A stretch of 64,000 bases of DNA from Chryseobacterium salipaludis (lineage in GTDB: Bacteria; Bacteroidota; Bacteroidia; Flavobacteriales; Weeksellaceae). The stretch is from NCBI RefSeq assembly GCF_022968825.1, contig NZ_JALHKS010000005.1, positions 152,663-216,662 on the forward strand, written 5' to 3'. The notes under the pieces were generated by a model. It worked only from the letters and a program-made list of their open reading frames with translations, ran no database searches and was not told where the DNA came from. Each line of letters opens with the position of its first letter. The first letter of the stretch is position 1. Of this stretch, positions 7,886-17,100 are shown in pieces. The position numbers and the translations under genes were made by a program.

Positions 7886-8077
7886 CTAAATTTCAGTAGA
7901 AGACCTCCGGATGTTCAAATCTTTTTTCACTTTATCCAGTGAAATTCTTTCACCCGTGTCAGTCAAGCGAAAAATCTTCACCGTAAGCAAGTCCTGAAGA
8001 TCCTCCAGTTCCTTAAGATTTAAATCATTTAGAATATTGTTAAAGTCTTGTAAGATCTTTTTTGTCGAAGGTTCCAT
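7886..8077 (-). CDS. Small hypothetical protein
   Basis: 63 residues, predicted mostly helical (KKILQDFNNILNDLNLKELEDLQDLLTVKIF) with a charged C-terminus. I do not recognise the family. Its size and helix pattern would fit the antitoxin half of a toxin-antitoxin pair, but no toxin gene is next to it. It lies 28 bp upstream of the GlmU-like gene on the same strand and its 3' end abuts the GC-rich patch, so it may be a shortened form of a longer gene. Confidence 0.45.
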   Translation of the reverse strand: MEPSTKKILQDFNNILNDLNLKELEDLQDLLTVKIFRLTDTGERISLDKVKKDLNIRRSSTEI

Positions 8078-8105
8078 ACAGAAATAGGCTGTCCGAATAT
8101 TTTCT

Positions 8106-9266
8106 TTACAGCTCGGTATAAATATGTTTCAAGATACTTTTGTCCTCTTCCGTAAACGCCACTTTTCTTCTGGCCATGGCAAGCTCAGCCACTTCGTTGG
8201 CTTTTTCCAGTTTAAATTTAGGATCGCCTTTCATACCGCCCCAGGAAAAACTGTCCACCAGGTTTGGCGGGAAACCGGGTTTGAAGATATTCGCTGCCAC
8301 ACCAATGACCGTTCCTGTATTGAGCTGGGTGTTAATGGCTGTTTTCGTGTGGTCGCCCATGATGACGCCCGCAAACTGCAAACCGGTATTCACAAACTTT
8401 CCGATGCCGTAATTCCAAAGCTTTACTTCTGCATAATTATTCTTCAGATTAGATGAGTTGGTATCTGCGCCCAGATTGCACCACTCACCGATCACTGAAT
8501 TTCCCACGAAACCATCATGGCCTTTATTGCTGTATCCGAAAATAACAATATTGTTCACCTCGCCGCCCACTTTGCTGTGCGGACCAATCGTGGTAGGCCC
8601 ATACACTTTAGCACCGAGATTAAATTTAGATTCCTCACACAACGCAACAGGTCCGCGCAAATGGCAACCTTCCATTACTTCTGCATTTTTCCCGATATAA
8701 ATTTTGCCGGTCTTTGTATTCAGGGTGGAAAACTCCACTTCGGCACCCTCTTCAATAAATAGGTCTTCCGGATTTCCAAGGAGTCCGTTGGTGGTTGACA
8801 ACGCGGCGGACTGGCGTCCCCCAGTTAACAGTTGGAAGTCAAAATCAATGGCTTCCTTATTATAACTGAACAAATCGGTCGGCTGACTGTAAAAGCGGAT
8901 TTCACCTTCAATATCCGTCATTTTCTCAATCTGGTTCAGCGAAAAGTTTTCCATGTGAATACGCACAGCCAACAGTTCATCGCGGTAAACCAGCGCTTCG
9001 CCCAACTTTAATTCTTTAATCTGAGCCAGAATTTCAGCGGTCGGTAAAAAGTTGGGCACGAGAAACAAACTTTCTTCTTTCAGCGGTTCCCGGAATTTCT
9101 GCTGCAGGTAATCTTCCGTGAGATAGGCAACCTCCGTGAAGCCCAGTAATTTTTGCCACCGTTCTGCAAACGTAAGGATGCCACAGCGCAGTTCGGCCAC
9201 CGGGCGTGTAAAAGTAAGCGGTAAGAAATCCTGCCAGAATCGGGCATCTGAAAATACGAGTTGCAT
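8106..9266 (-). CDS. GlmU-related sugar nucleotidyltransferase-like protein
   Basis: 386 residues from the ATG at 9266. An ATG ten codons upstream is possible, but MQLVFSDARFWQDFLPLTF is the usual N-terminus of this Bacteroidota family. The N-terminal half has a nucleotidyltransferase fold but lacks the usual GxGTRM pyrophosphorylase loop. The C-terminal half (about 190-350) is a left-handed beta helix of hexapeptide repeats (GKIYIGKNAEVMEGCHLRGP and further turns) as in GlmU acyltransferase. The role is probably in UDP-sugar metabolism; whether it is catalytically active is uncertain. A terminator separates it from the L31 gene upstream. Confidence 0.82.
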   Translation of the reverse strand: MQLVFSDARFWQDFLPLTFTRPVAELRCGILTFAERWQKLLGFTEVAYLTEDYLQQKFREPLKEESLFLVPNFLPTAEILAQIKELKLGEALVYRDELLAVRIHMENFSLNQIEKMTDIEGEIRFYSQPTDLFSYNKEAIDFDFQLLTGGRQSAALSTTNGLLGNPEDLFIEEGAEVEFSTLNTKTGKIYIGKNAEVMEGCHLRGPVALCEESKFNLGAKVYGPTTIGPHSKVGGEVNNIVIFGYSNKGHDGFVGNSVIGEWCNLGADTNSSNLKNNYAEVKLWNYGIGKFVNTGLQFAGVIMGDHTKTAINTQLNTGTVIGVAANIFKPGFPPNLVDSFSWGGMKGDPKFKLEKANEVAELAMARRKVAFTEEDKSILKHIYTEL

Positions 9267-9301
9267 AGAAAATTTATTTACGGGTGAAAATAGCATAAAA
9301 A

Positions 9302-9330
9302 AAGTCTTTCCGGAAATTCCTGAAAGACTT
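9302..9330 (-). terminator. Terminator after rpmE2
   Basis: Perfect 9-bp arms AAGTCTTTC/GAAAGACTT with an 11-nt loop, followed on the minus strand by T-rich sequence. It lies between the L31 stop and the start of the GlmU-like gene. Confidence 0.8.
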
Positions 9331-9352
9331 TATATTCAATAAAAATCCGAAA

Positions 9353-9604
9353 TTATTTTGCGAATTTTTTGTATTTGTTCATGAACTTGTCAACTCGACC
9401 TGCCGTGTCAACCAGTTTCACTTTACCGGTGTAGAACGGGTGAGAAGTTGAAGAAATTTCCATTTTTACCAATGGGTATTCCTGGCCTTCGTACTCGATG
9501 GTGTCTTTGGTTTCTGCGGTAGATTTGCAAAGAAACATCTCATCATTACTCATGTCTTTGAAAACAACGAGTCTATAATTTTCTGGGTGGATTCCGTTTT
9601 TCAT
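9353..9604 (-). CDS. rpmE2: 50S ribosomal protein L31, type B
   Basis: 83 residues. [19 protein letters not shown] and TSHPFYTGK are diagnostic of L31. The longer, type B form is shown by the absence of the CxxC zinc site (only one Cys is present), so this is the zinc-independent version. It sits in its own transcription unit, with a Bacteroidota promoter at 9682-9713 and a terminator at 9302-9330. Confidence 0.97.
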   Translation of the reverse strand: MKNGIHPENYRLVVFKDMSNDEMFLCKSTAETKDTIEYEGQEYPLVKMEISSTSHPFYTGKVKLVDTAGRVDKFMNKYKKFAK

Positions 9605-9681
9605 AACTAAATTTACTATTAATAATTAAAGTTTTGCTTTCGAAATAGTAATGGATATTTCTCTGCTAAAATTTTAGACCG

Positions 9682-9713
9682 CAAAAATACAAATAGTTTT
9701 TCATTCCAACAAC
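9682..9713 (-). promoter_or_regulatory. Promoter of rpmE2
   Basis: On the minus strand: GTTG ending at 9710, a 20-bp spacer and TATTTTTG at 9689-9682. This fits the Bacteroidota -33/-7 consensus. The -7 box is 78 bp upstream of the L31 start codon, leaving a ~70-nt leader. Confidence 0.75.
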
Positions 9714-9788
9714 TTAGCAATTGTTAAATTTACAATTTCCGGGTTCAACAATTTTGGTTACTTTTGAAAAACTTACCGTTTATTCTCC

Positions 9789-11177
9789 ATGAAACATATA
9801 AAAATACTGCTGGCACCGGCTTTCGTGCTCCTGCTGGCTGTGCTGAGCTGCACTCGTGATGATATAGAATTCGACGCACCTTCCGAATTGCTGCGTTTTT
9901 CGCGGGACACGGTATTTCTGGATACGGTTTATAATCAGGTACGCTCCGAAACCTATGCGGTAAAGCTGTACAACACGGAAGACCGCGATATCATGATTCC
10001 TCAGATTGCGCTAGAATCCGGTAGCAGTTCACTATATCGGATTAATATGGATGGCCGCGCCGGAACCTCTTTTCATAATGTGCCGCTGCGCCGGCAAGAC
10101 AGTCTTTATATTTTCGTGGAAATCGCGCCGGTTGCCACTGCTACTGAAGCCATTGCGGAAGACCGCATTCTGGTGGAAACACCGGCCGGGAAACAGCACA
10201 TCACTTTATTTTCCGTGGTGCAGGATGCAGAATTCTTTATTGAAACGGAAACCAATCCAAATATCCTGACCGAAAACACCACCTGGACCGCCAATAAAGC
10301 CAAGATTATTTTTGGAAATCTAAAAGTGGCTGCCGGAAAAACCCTGCAGATTGAAGAAGGCACAAAGGTCTATTTGCATAAAAACAGCGGCCTGCAGTTG
10401 GAGAAGACAGCGAAACTTACTGCAAACGGAGGCCTCGGTAAAGAAATTATTTTCCGCGGCGACCGCAATGATACCCGCTACGATACCATTCCCAAAAACT
10501 GGAACGGCATCTACGCAGATGAAAACGCGACAGTAGACTTAAATTACACAAAAATCATGGGTGGCACCACCGGTCTGGAACTGCAGAAAGCGCAGGCAAA
10601 TATTAAAAATACAATTATCCACACCCACCAGGAATATGGGATTTTAGCAATTAATTCTGTAGTTAATGCGGAGAATCTGGTCGTCAATAATTGCGGCGAG
10701 GCCGGCGTTGGGCTCTTCGGTGGCGGCACGTATAATTTTAAACATGCTACGCTGGCGAATTATTGGCAGCTGAACGGTACCCTGCCCGGCCTTAGTTTAT
10801 TTGCGAGTAATGAATATGACAAAGAAACCGGCAACATGACGCTTACCTTTGCTAACTCCATTTTGTATGGACATTCGAATAATGCGGTGGTTCTTAAACC
10901 AGCAGGTTCCGGCAATCTTAATTATACGTTTAATAACATTTTATTAAAGTACAGCGAGCAGGCAGGATTCGCCTTTGAGGGTAACCCCGCCATTACCGCT
11001 TCCCTTAAAAATGAAGATCCCAAGTTCATCAATTACTTTACCCACAAAATGAATCTGCGCGTAGCCGACGATTCACCAGCCCGCGGTAAAGGAAACACTA
11101 CAGTAGCGGCTTCTGTTCCGCTCGATATAGCACAACAAAGCAGGGTGAACAATCCCACTTTAGGCGCCTACCAATAA
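9789..11177 (+). CDS. Lipoprotein with right-handed beta-helix domain
   Basis: 462 residues. A lipoprotein signal peptide ends in LAVLSC-T (Cys21). Residues 25-165 form a beta-rich domain (RFSRDTVFLDTVYNQVRSETYAVKLYN) common in Bacteroidota surface lipoproteins. Residues 170-430 show the short parallel strands of a pectate-lyase-like beta helix (GKTLQIEEGTKVYL, WNGIYADENATVDL, GLELQKAQANIKNTIIHT). No catalytic residues can be assigned, so the function is unknown; surface or periplasmic location is an inference. The next gene starts 11 bp downstream, forming a run with MazG, aroA and the SDR gene. Confidence 0.82.
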   Translation: MKHIKILLAPAFVLLLAVLSCTRDDIEFDAPSELLRFSRDTVFLDTVYNQVRSETYAVKLYNTEDRDIMIPQIALESGSSSLYRINMDGRAGTSFHNVPLRRQDSLYIFVEIAPVATATEAIAEDRILVETPAGKQHITLFSVVQDAEFFIETETNPNILTENTTWTANKAKIIFGNLKVAAGKTLQIEEGTKVYLHKNSGLQLEKTAKLTANGGLGKEIIFRGDRNDTRYDTIPKNWNGIYADENATVDLNYTKIMGGTTGLELQKAQANIKNTIIHTHQEYGILAINSVVNAENLVVNNCGEAGVGLFGGGTYNFKHATLANYWQLNGTLPGLSLFASNEYDKETGNMTLTFANSILYGHSNNAVVLKPAGSGNLNYTFNNILLKYSEQAGFAFEGNPAITASLKNEDPKFINYFTHKMNLRVADDSPARGKGNTTVAASVPLDIAQQSRVNNPTLGAYQ

Positions 11178-11188
11178 AATTAAAAAAA

Positions 11189-11515
11189 ATGGAAATTACC
11201 CGGCTTCAGCAGGAAGTAGATGAATGGATTAAGAATGTGGGTGTTCGTTATTTTAATGAACTTACCAATATGGCCATGCTTACCGAAGAGGTAGGCGAAG
11301 TAGCACGTATTATCGCCCGGCGCTACGGTGAACAAAGCGAAAAAGAAAGTGACAGTCAAAAAGATCTGGGCGAGGAACTGGCCGATGTACTGTTTGTAAC
11401 GCTCTGCCCGGCGAACCAGACCGGCACAGATTTGCAACAGGCCTTTGACCGGAAATTAAAAATAAAAACCGACCGCGACCGCGACCGGCATCAGAATAAC
11501 GAAAAGCTTAAATAG
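11189..11515 (+). CDS. MazG-like nucleotide pyrophosphohydrolase
   Basis: 108 residues, one all-alpha NTP-PPase domain. The metal-binding pattern is E34xxE37 then E63xxD66, as in MazG and dUTPase-type house-cleaning enzymes that hydrolyse nucleoside triphosphates to monophosphates. The end of the domain (TLCPANQTGTDLQQAF) is typical of the Bacteroidota form. The tail is an unusual run of KTDRDRDRDR. The gene lies 7 bp upstream of aroA and 11 bp after the beta-helix gene, so it is likely part of the same operon. Confidence 0.92.
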   Translation: MEITRLQQEVDEWIKNVGVRYFNELTNMAMLTEEVGEVARIIARRYGEQSEKESDSQKDLGEELADVLFVTLCPANQTGTDLQQAFDRKLKIKTDRDRDRHQNNEKLK

Positions 11516-11522
11516 GCACTTT

Positions 11523-12764
11523 ATGACGAAGGTACTGCAGCTGAAAAAATCTGTATTGAAGGATAATGAAACAATAGAAATCGGTGGTTCCAAAAGTATT
11601 TCGAACCGCTTATTGATTTTGAAGTATTTATTCGACAATGTTATCATTGAAAACCTGTCGGATGCGCATGACACGGAACTGCTACAACAGGCACTGGAAA
11701 GTTCTGCTGAAACTGTAGATATCCATCATGCGGGGACGGCCATGCGCTTCCTTACTTCCTATTTCTCTATTCAGGAAGGTAAAACCACTGTTCTTACCGG
11801 CTCTTCACGGATGCTGCAAAGGCCGATCGGACCACTGGTGGACGCACTCCGCAGCCTAGGTGCGGATATTAAATACCTGGAAAAAGACGGTTTCCCGCCG
11901 CTTAAAATTAGCGGGCGTGCTTTCAGCTCCAATGAAGTAAGCATTGCGGCTTCTGTTTCCAGCCAGTTTATTTCGTCTTTACTGCTTATTGCACCGGCGT
12001 TGCCCAACGGTTTAACCCTTCATCTGACCGGAGAAATAACCTCGCGGCCGTATCTGGAAATGACCCTCAAAATTGTGCGAAAGTTTGGTGCAGAAACTTC
12101 ATGGGACGGCCAGACCATTCACATTTCCCCGGTTCTGCCGGCTACCAAAAGTTCGCAGATTATGAAGGTCGTGGCGGAGAGCGACTGGAGTTCCGCGTCC
12201 TATTTTTACTCGCTGGCCGCTATTGGGCGCAAAAGCATTAACCTGCGGTACTTCCGGCCGTATTCGCTGCAGGGGGATTCTGTTATTCGCGAACTCTACT
12301 GGAAATTCTTTGGTGTTAACACCATTTCTGAAGATGCTGAAAGTAAGATTTCACTGCTGGCAGAGGAGAACGTTAATTTCCCCGCGCTGATTTCATTGGA
12401 TATGAATGACTGCCCGGATATCGCGCAAACGCTGTGCGTAACAGCAACAGCGCTGCAGGTTCCCTTTCACATTACCGGACTGGCCACTTTAAAAGTAAAA
12501 GAAACGGACCGGCTCGTTGCGCTGAAGAACGAATTATTTAAGATCGGGTGTATCGCGGAAATTACGGAAGACAGCATCCGCTCGGTGAAGTTTTTTGAAC
12601 CGAACGAACAGATCTCAATTGAAACGTATCAGGACCACCGGATGGCAATGAGTTTTGCTCCTTTTTCTCTAGTGCAGCCGCTTGAAATCCAGAATCCTGA
12701 GGTGGTAGAAAAATCCTATCCGCGGTTCTGGTCTGATCTCGAACAGGTTTTACAGGAAGATTAA
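11523..12764 (+). CDS. aroA: 3-phosphoshikimate 1-carboxyvinyltransferase (EPSP synthase)
   Basis: 413 residues. It joins PEP to shikimate-3-phosphate in chorismate synthesis. Seen are GGSKSISNRLLIL (substrate loop), HHAGTAMRFLTSYF (the NxGTAxR-type PEP region with His and Ala in place of Asn-Ala), GSSRMLQRPIGPLVDAL, LKVKETDRLVALKNEL and QDHRMAMSFAPFSL, all in family order. The length is slightly short, as is usual for Bacteroidota AroA. It lies between MazG and an SDR gene on the plus strand; the next shikimate gene, aroQ, is nearby but convergent. Confidence 0.95.
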   Translation: MTKVLQLKKSVLKDNETIEIGGSKSISNRLLILKYLFDNVIIENLSDAHDTELLQQALESSAETVDIHHAGTAMRFLTSYFSIQEGKTTVLTGSSRMLQRPIGPLVDALRSLGADIKYLEKDGFPPLKISGRAFSSNEVSIAASVSSQFISSLLLIAPALPNGLTLHLTGEITSRPYLEMTLKIVRKFGAETSWDGQTIHISPVLPATKSSQIMKVVAESDWSSASYFYSLAAIGRKSINLRYFRPYSLQGDSVIRELYWKFFGVNTISEDAESKISLLAEENVNFPALISLDMNDCPDIAQTLCVTATALQVPFHITGLATLKVKETDRLVALKNELFKIGCIAEITEDSIRSVKFFEPNEQISIETYQDHRMAMSFAPFSLVQPLEIQNPEVVEKSYPRFWSDLEQVLQED

Positions 12765-12773
12765 TATACTTTT

Positions 12774-13562
12774 ATGACAATCATTATCACGGGAACTTCG
12801 GCCGGAATCGGTCTGGCACTGGCTGAACATTTCGGCAAACTGGGCCACACGGTGTATGGGTTGAGCCGTAAGCTCACACAGTCTGATTACTTTACCTCTA
12901 TCCCGACCGATATTACGGATGCTGAACAGATTACCCAGGCGATGAGTCAAATTGCTTCTAAACATCCGCATATTGATTTGTTAATTAATAATGCCGGCAT
13001 GGGCATGGTTGGCGCCGTGGAAGATACGCGCAAGGAAGATATTTTAAAACTCTTTAATTTAAATCTGGTGGGCGCGGTGCAAATGATGACGGCCGTTTTA
13101 CCTTCGATGCGTGCACAAGAGAAAGGAAGAATCATCAACATTTCCAGTATCGGCAGCGAAATGGGCTTGCCTTTCCGCGGATTTTATTCTGCCTCGAAAT
13201 CAGCGCTGGATAAAGTCACGGAAGCCATGCGCTACGAGGTTTCGGCCTGGAATATTGAAGTATGCTCGCTGCATTTGGGCGACATCGCTACCAATATTGC
13301 GGACAACCGTGTGAAGACCGATGTTTCCGAAGCTTACACCGGTCTCTTTCAAAAAGTATATTCAGTCATGAACGCACACGTGGATGAAGGAACGCCTCCA
13401 CAGCAGGTAGCCGTTTATATCGATAAATTACTGCAGAAAAAACACTGGAAAGCCCACTATTATTTCGGGCATTTCGGGCAGCGGATCGGGGTGCCGCTCA
13501 AATGGTTCCTGCCGCAAAAATTCTATGAAAAGCTGATGCGCAAGTACAACAAAATGGATTAA
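12774..13562 (+). CDS. Short-chain dehydrogenase/reductase
   Basis: 262 residues. The Rossmann glycine motif TGTSAGIG (residues 6-13), NNAG (72-75), a Ser in the INISSIGSE strand and the catalytic pair Tyr138/Lys142 (YSASK) make it a classical SDR. The C-terminal ~60 residues (HYYFGHFGQRIGVPLKWFLP) are basic and hydrophobic, as in lipid-active SDRs. The substrate is unknown. It follows aroA by 9 bp, but no shikimate role can be deduced from this. Confidence 0.9.
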   Translation: MTIIITGTSAGIGLALAEHFGKLGHTVYGLSRKLTQSDYFTSIPTDITDAEQITQAMSQIASKHPHIDLLINNAGMGMVGAVEDTRKEDILKLFNLNLVGAVQMMTAVLPSMRAQEKGRIINISSIGSEMGLPFRGFYSASKSALDKVTEAMRYEVSAWNIEVCSLHLGDIATNIADNRVKTDVSEAYTGLFQKVYSVMNAHVDEGTPPQQVAVYIDKLLQKKHWKAHYYFGHFGQRIGVPLKWFLPQKFYEKLMRKYNKMD

Positions 13563-13579
13563 TATCCGGCAACAGCGTC

Positions 13580-13993
13580 TTACTTCAACTGCAAAGCTTC
13601 TACGGCCAATTCGTAACCACGTATTCCGAAACCGGTAATCACACCATCGCAGTGCGGTGCCGTTACAGACTTCTGGCGAAACTCTTCCCGCGCATAAATA
13701 TTGCTGATATGCACTTCTACTCTCGGGACCGCCAGATTGCGGAGCGCATCTGCAATAGCCAGTGAATAATGAGTGTAGGCACCGGGGTTAATAATCAGCG
13801 CCTCAAAATCCACCTGCTGCAAACGATCGATGATACTGCCTTCCGTGTTTGACTGGAAATATTCAATCGTATGGTCACTGTACTTTTGCTGCAGCCCTTT
13901 CATGACCTGGTCAATATCTGTATTGCCGTAAATTGCCGGCTCGCGGTTGCCTAGCAGATTAAGATTTGGGCCATTTAGCAAAAGTATTTTCAT
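13580..13993 (-). CDS. aroQ: 3-dehydroquinate dehydratase, type II
   Basis: 137 residues from the ATG at 13993; the frame stays open upstream, but MKILLLNGPNLNLLG is the invariant N-terminus of the family. The enzyme makes 3-dehydroshikimate. Motifs: NGPNLNLLGNREPAIYG with the catalytic Tyr, NPGAYTHYSLAIADAL, EVHISNIYAREEFR with the general-acid His, and the C-terminal GYELAVEAL. It converges on the SDR gene with an 18-bp gap and stands alone. Confidence 0.96.
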   Translation of the reverse strand: MKILLLNGPNLNLLGNREPAIYGNTDIDQVMKGLQQKYSDHTIEYFQSNTEGSIIDRLQQVDFEALIINPGAYTHYSLAIADALRNLAVPRVEVHISNIYAREEFRQKSVTAPHCDGVITGFGIRGYELAVEALQLK

Positions 13994-14147
13994 AGAATCG
14001 TTTTTACAAAGATAATTTTTTTTCCAAATTACCGTTTTTAACAAAAATTGGCATTGAAACTGCTGCAAGAGCTGTGATTATGCCGTAAAGTCAACTTCCA
14101 CTGGCGCTCCGGTCATTTTTTATAACCTGAAATCTTATCTTATACAC

Positions 14148-17100
14148 GTGAACATTTACAAAAAAATCCTCAAGTACACAGGAATTGTAATTGCTTCATT
14201 GCTGCTGATTATTGTTCTGGCAGTCCTGAGCCTGCAATTGCCCGGCGTACAAAACTACGCCAAGGGAAAACTCGTGAATTACTTAGAAAAGAAAATTCAT
14301 ACAAAAGTCAGCCTGGACCGTGTCTACGTGGATTTTCCGAACAGTCTGGTGATGGAAAATCTTTATCTGCAAGGCCAAAAAGTAGATACGCTTCTGTATG
14401 CAAAAAAGCTGGATGTGGGCCTGCATATTATGAAGTTGTTAAAAAATACGGCAGACCTTACGTCCATCGATCTGGAAGGTGTGAAGGCGAATGTGGTGCG
14501 CAACCCGGACGGCAGCTTTAATTTCGATTATATTATAGACGCCTTTGCAACCAAAGAAGCCGAAGAAAGTCCCTCCAAACCTTTTATTATTTCTCTAGAT
14601 AAAATTAAACTGCGTGACATCCGGGTTTCGTTTATCGATCAGCAGGCAAGAAATGATCTGGAAGTGTATTTTAAGGCGTTTGATACGCGGGTGAAAACAT
14701 TTGATCTGCAGAATAATTCCTACGCTGCGGATAACATTACAATGGACGGCCTAAGGCTCCAGCTCCAGCAGGACCTCATCGAAGAAGTAGCCGATAAAGT
14801 CGAGCAGAAAGTAGATTCACTCAACCAGCAGAAGCCGATGACCATTGGGTTGAACAGAATCCAATTCACAAATTTTGACATTGATTACGGCGACCAGAAT
14901 ACCCGGACTTTTGGAAAAGTGAAATTTAAGGAACTCAGTACCAACATCAATAAACTGGACCTGCAGAAAAATGATTTTGGTATCGGGAACCTCGCTCTGA
15001 AAGGCGCTGATATCAATGTGAAATTACACCTGCCCGGTAAAAATGCCAATCCTGAACCTGAAAATAAAGAGGAACAGAAGGATGATGCACCGCTCGCTTT
15101 AACTTTAAAAAAATTATTGCTGGAAGATGTGAAGGTCGCGTATGACAACACTGCGATGCCGCGCGCCCGCGCCGGGATGGACTTCAATCATCTTAATTTC
15201 TCAAAACTCGATACCGAAGTACGTAATTTTAAAATGCAGAACGGCACCTTCGCCGGCTCCGTCAGATCCGCTGAAATTAAAGAATCGCGCGGACTCGACA
15301 TTCAGCGTTTTGAAACAGATTTTGTTTATGAAGAAAAGCAGGCGTATCTGAAAGACCTGTATCTGAAAACATCCCAAACATTGCTGCGGGATGAAGTGAT
15401 TTTAAACTACAATTCCATCGAACAGCTTTCCGCTAACCCCGGTGCTGTACAAATCTCTGCCAACTTGCGAAACTCGCGGGTAGGGTTTAGCGATATTCTG
15501 ATGCTGGTGCCTTCACTGCGCGGCACAGTTCCTTTTAATAAATATCCGAATGCCATTCTGGATGTGAATACACGGCTGAAAGGAACTTTAAATAACCTGG
15601 AGATACAGACCCTGCAACTGTCGGGCATCGACCGGCTGAAAGTAAACGCTTCCGGCACGGTTAAGAATGCCATGAACCCGGACCAACTGTACTACGATTT
15701 AAATGTGCGCGAGCTTTCGTCTTCCGCTAATACTATCTTTAACCTTGTTCCGAAGAACACCATTCCATCGAATATTTCGTTGCCTTCCTTCTTTAGCATC
15801 TCAGGTACGGCGAAAGGCAGCACGCAGGTCGTCAACGCCGATCTGAAACTGAAATCCACGCTGGGAAATGCAGCCGTGCGTGCCGCCGTGGACATGCGCC
15901 GAAAGAATCAGGAAAAGTATGACGTGCTGGCCAATTTGCAGAACCTGCAGATCGGAAAAATTATTCAGAACAACGATTTAGGTTCTATCACCGGCCAGAT
16001 TGCGGTGAAAGGCCAAAGCTTCGATTACAAACAGGCAACCGCCACGCTGAAGGGTGATATTTCTTCGGTGTATTATAATAACTACACCTATCATAATATG
16101 GCGCTGGACGGGCGTATCAATAACGGTGCCTATGTCATCAACCTCGACTCCAAGGATCCCAACGCTAATCTGAAACTGCTGGCTTCCGGAACACTGCAGA
16201 GTAAAGAACCGGCTGTAAAAGTGAAAGGAACCATTCGAAAACTGGATCTAAATAAGCTGGGTTTTTATCAGGACCAGATGATTCTTGCCGGAGATATTGA
16301 TGGTGATTTCACCAGCCTGAACCCTGATGCACCGAATGGCTATCTGCAGTTACAGAACTTTGCCATTTCCGATACCAAAGATGTTTATCCGCTTCAGGAC
16401 GTTTTGCTTCGGGCGATGTCTACCGCAGACAGTAACCGCATTACGCTACAGTCACAGATTGCGGATCTGGACCTGAAAGGAAAGTATAAACTCACGCAAA
16501 TTGTGGGCTCTTTGCAGCAAACGATAAACCAGTATTATCAGTTCCAGGCGCCCGGCACCAAACAAACGCGCGTGGATCCGGGACAGTTTTTCACCTTTGA
16601 CGCCAAAGTTAAAGATGACAATCTGCTGCACACCTTTTTGCCGGATCTGAAAGAGTTTGAACCCATTACCTTAGCCGGGAGTTATAACGCCGACACCCGA
16701 CTACTAGATATCAACGGAGATATTCCCGAAGTGAAGTATGGCGAAAATGTAATCCGCGAAGGAAAAATTGTGATTAATAATGCAAATGAGGCATTGGTTT
16801 ATGATGTAAATCTCGCAGAGTTTAAAAATGAAAGTATAGCGCTGCAGAAAGTACGGCTGAATGGTGATATTAAAGACAATCTCATCACCTACAACGCCAC
16901 CACGAAAGATGATAAAGATGCGACGCAGTTTCTTGTAGCAGGAAATGTGCAGAAAGCCGGTGACCTCACGAAAATCAGCCTGAACCCGAAAGGACTTACT
17001 TTGAATTACACAGACTGGACGGTAGCTCCCGACAACTCCATCGAACTGAGCAGCCGCGGTATTGTGGCCAATAACTTTGCACTTTCCAACGGCGGCAGCG

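Noticed and set aside
7711..7899. 62-aa open frame on the plus strand in the trhO upstream gap
   Set aside because: It runs through the GC-rich patch, has no family character and overlaps the 3' end of a better candidate on the other strand.
7886..8077. Toxin-antitoxin module
   Set aside because: Only a 63-aa helical protein is present; no toxin-sized partner lies beside it.
14005..14068. N-terminal extension of aroQ from a TTG
   Set aside because: AroQ begins at MKILLLNGPNLN in the family; the upstream codons are AT-rich leader.
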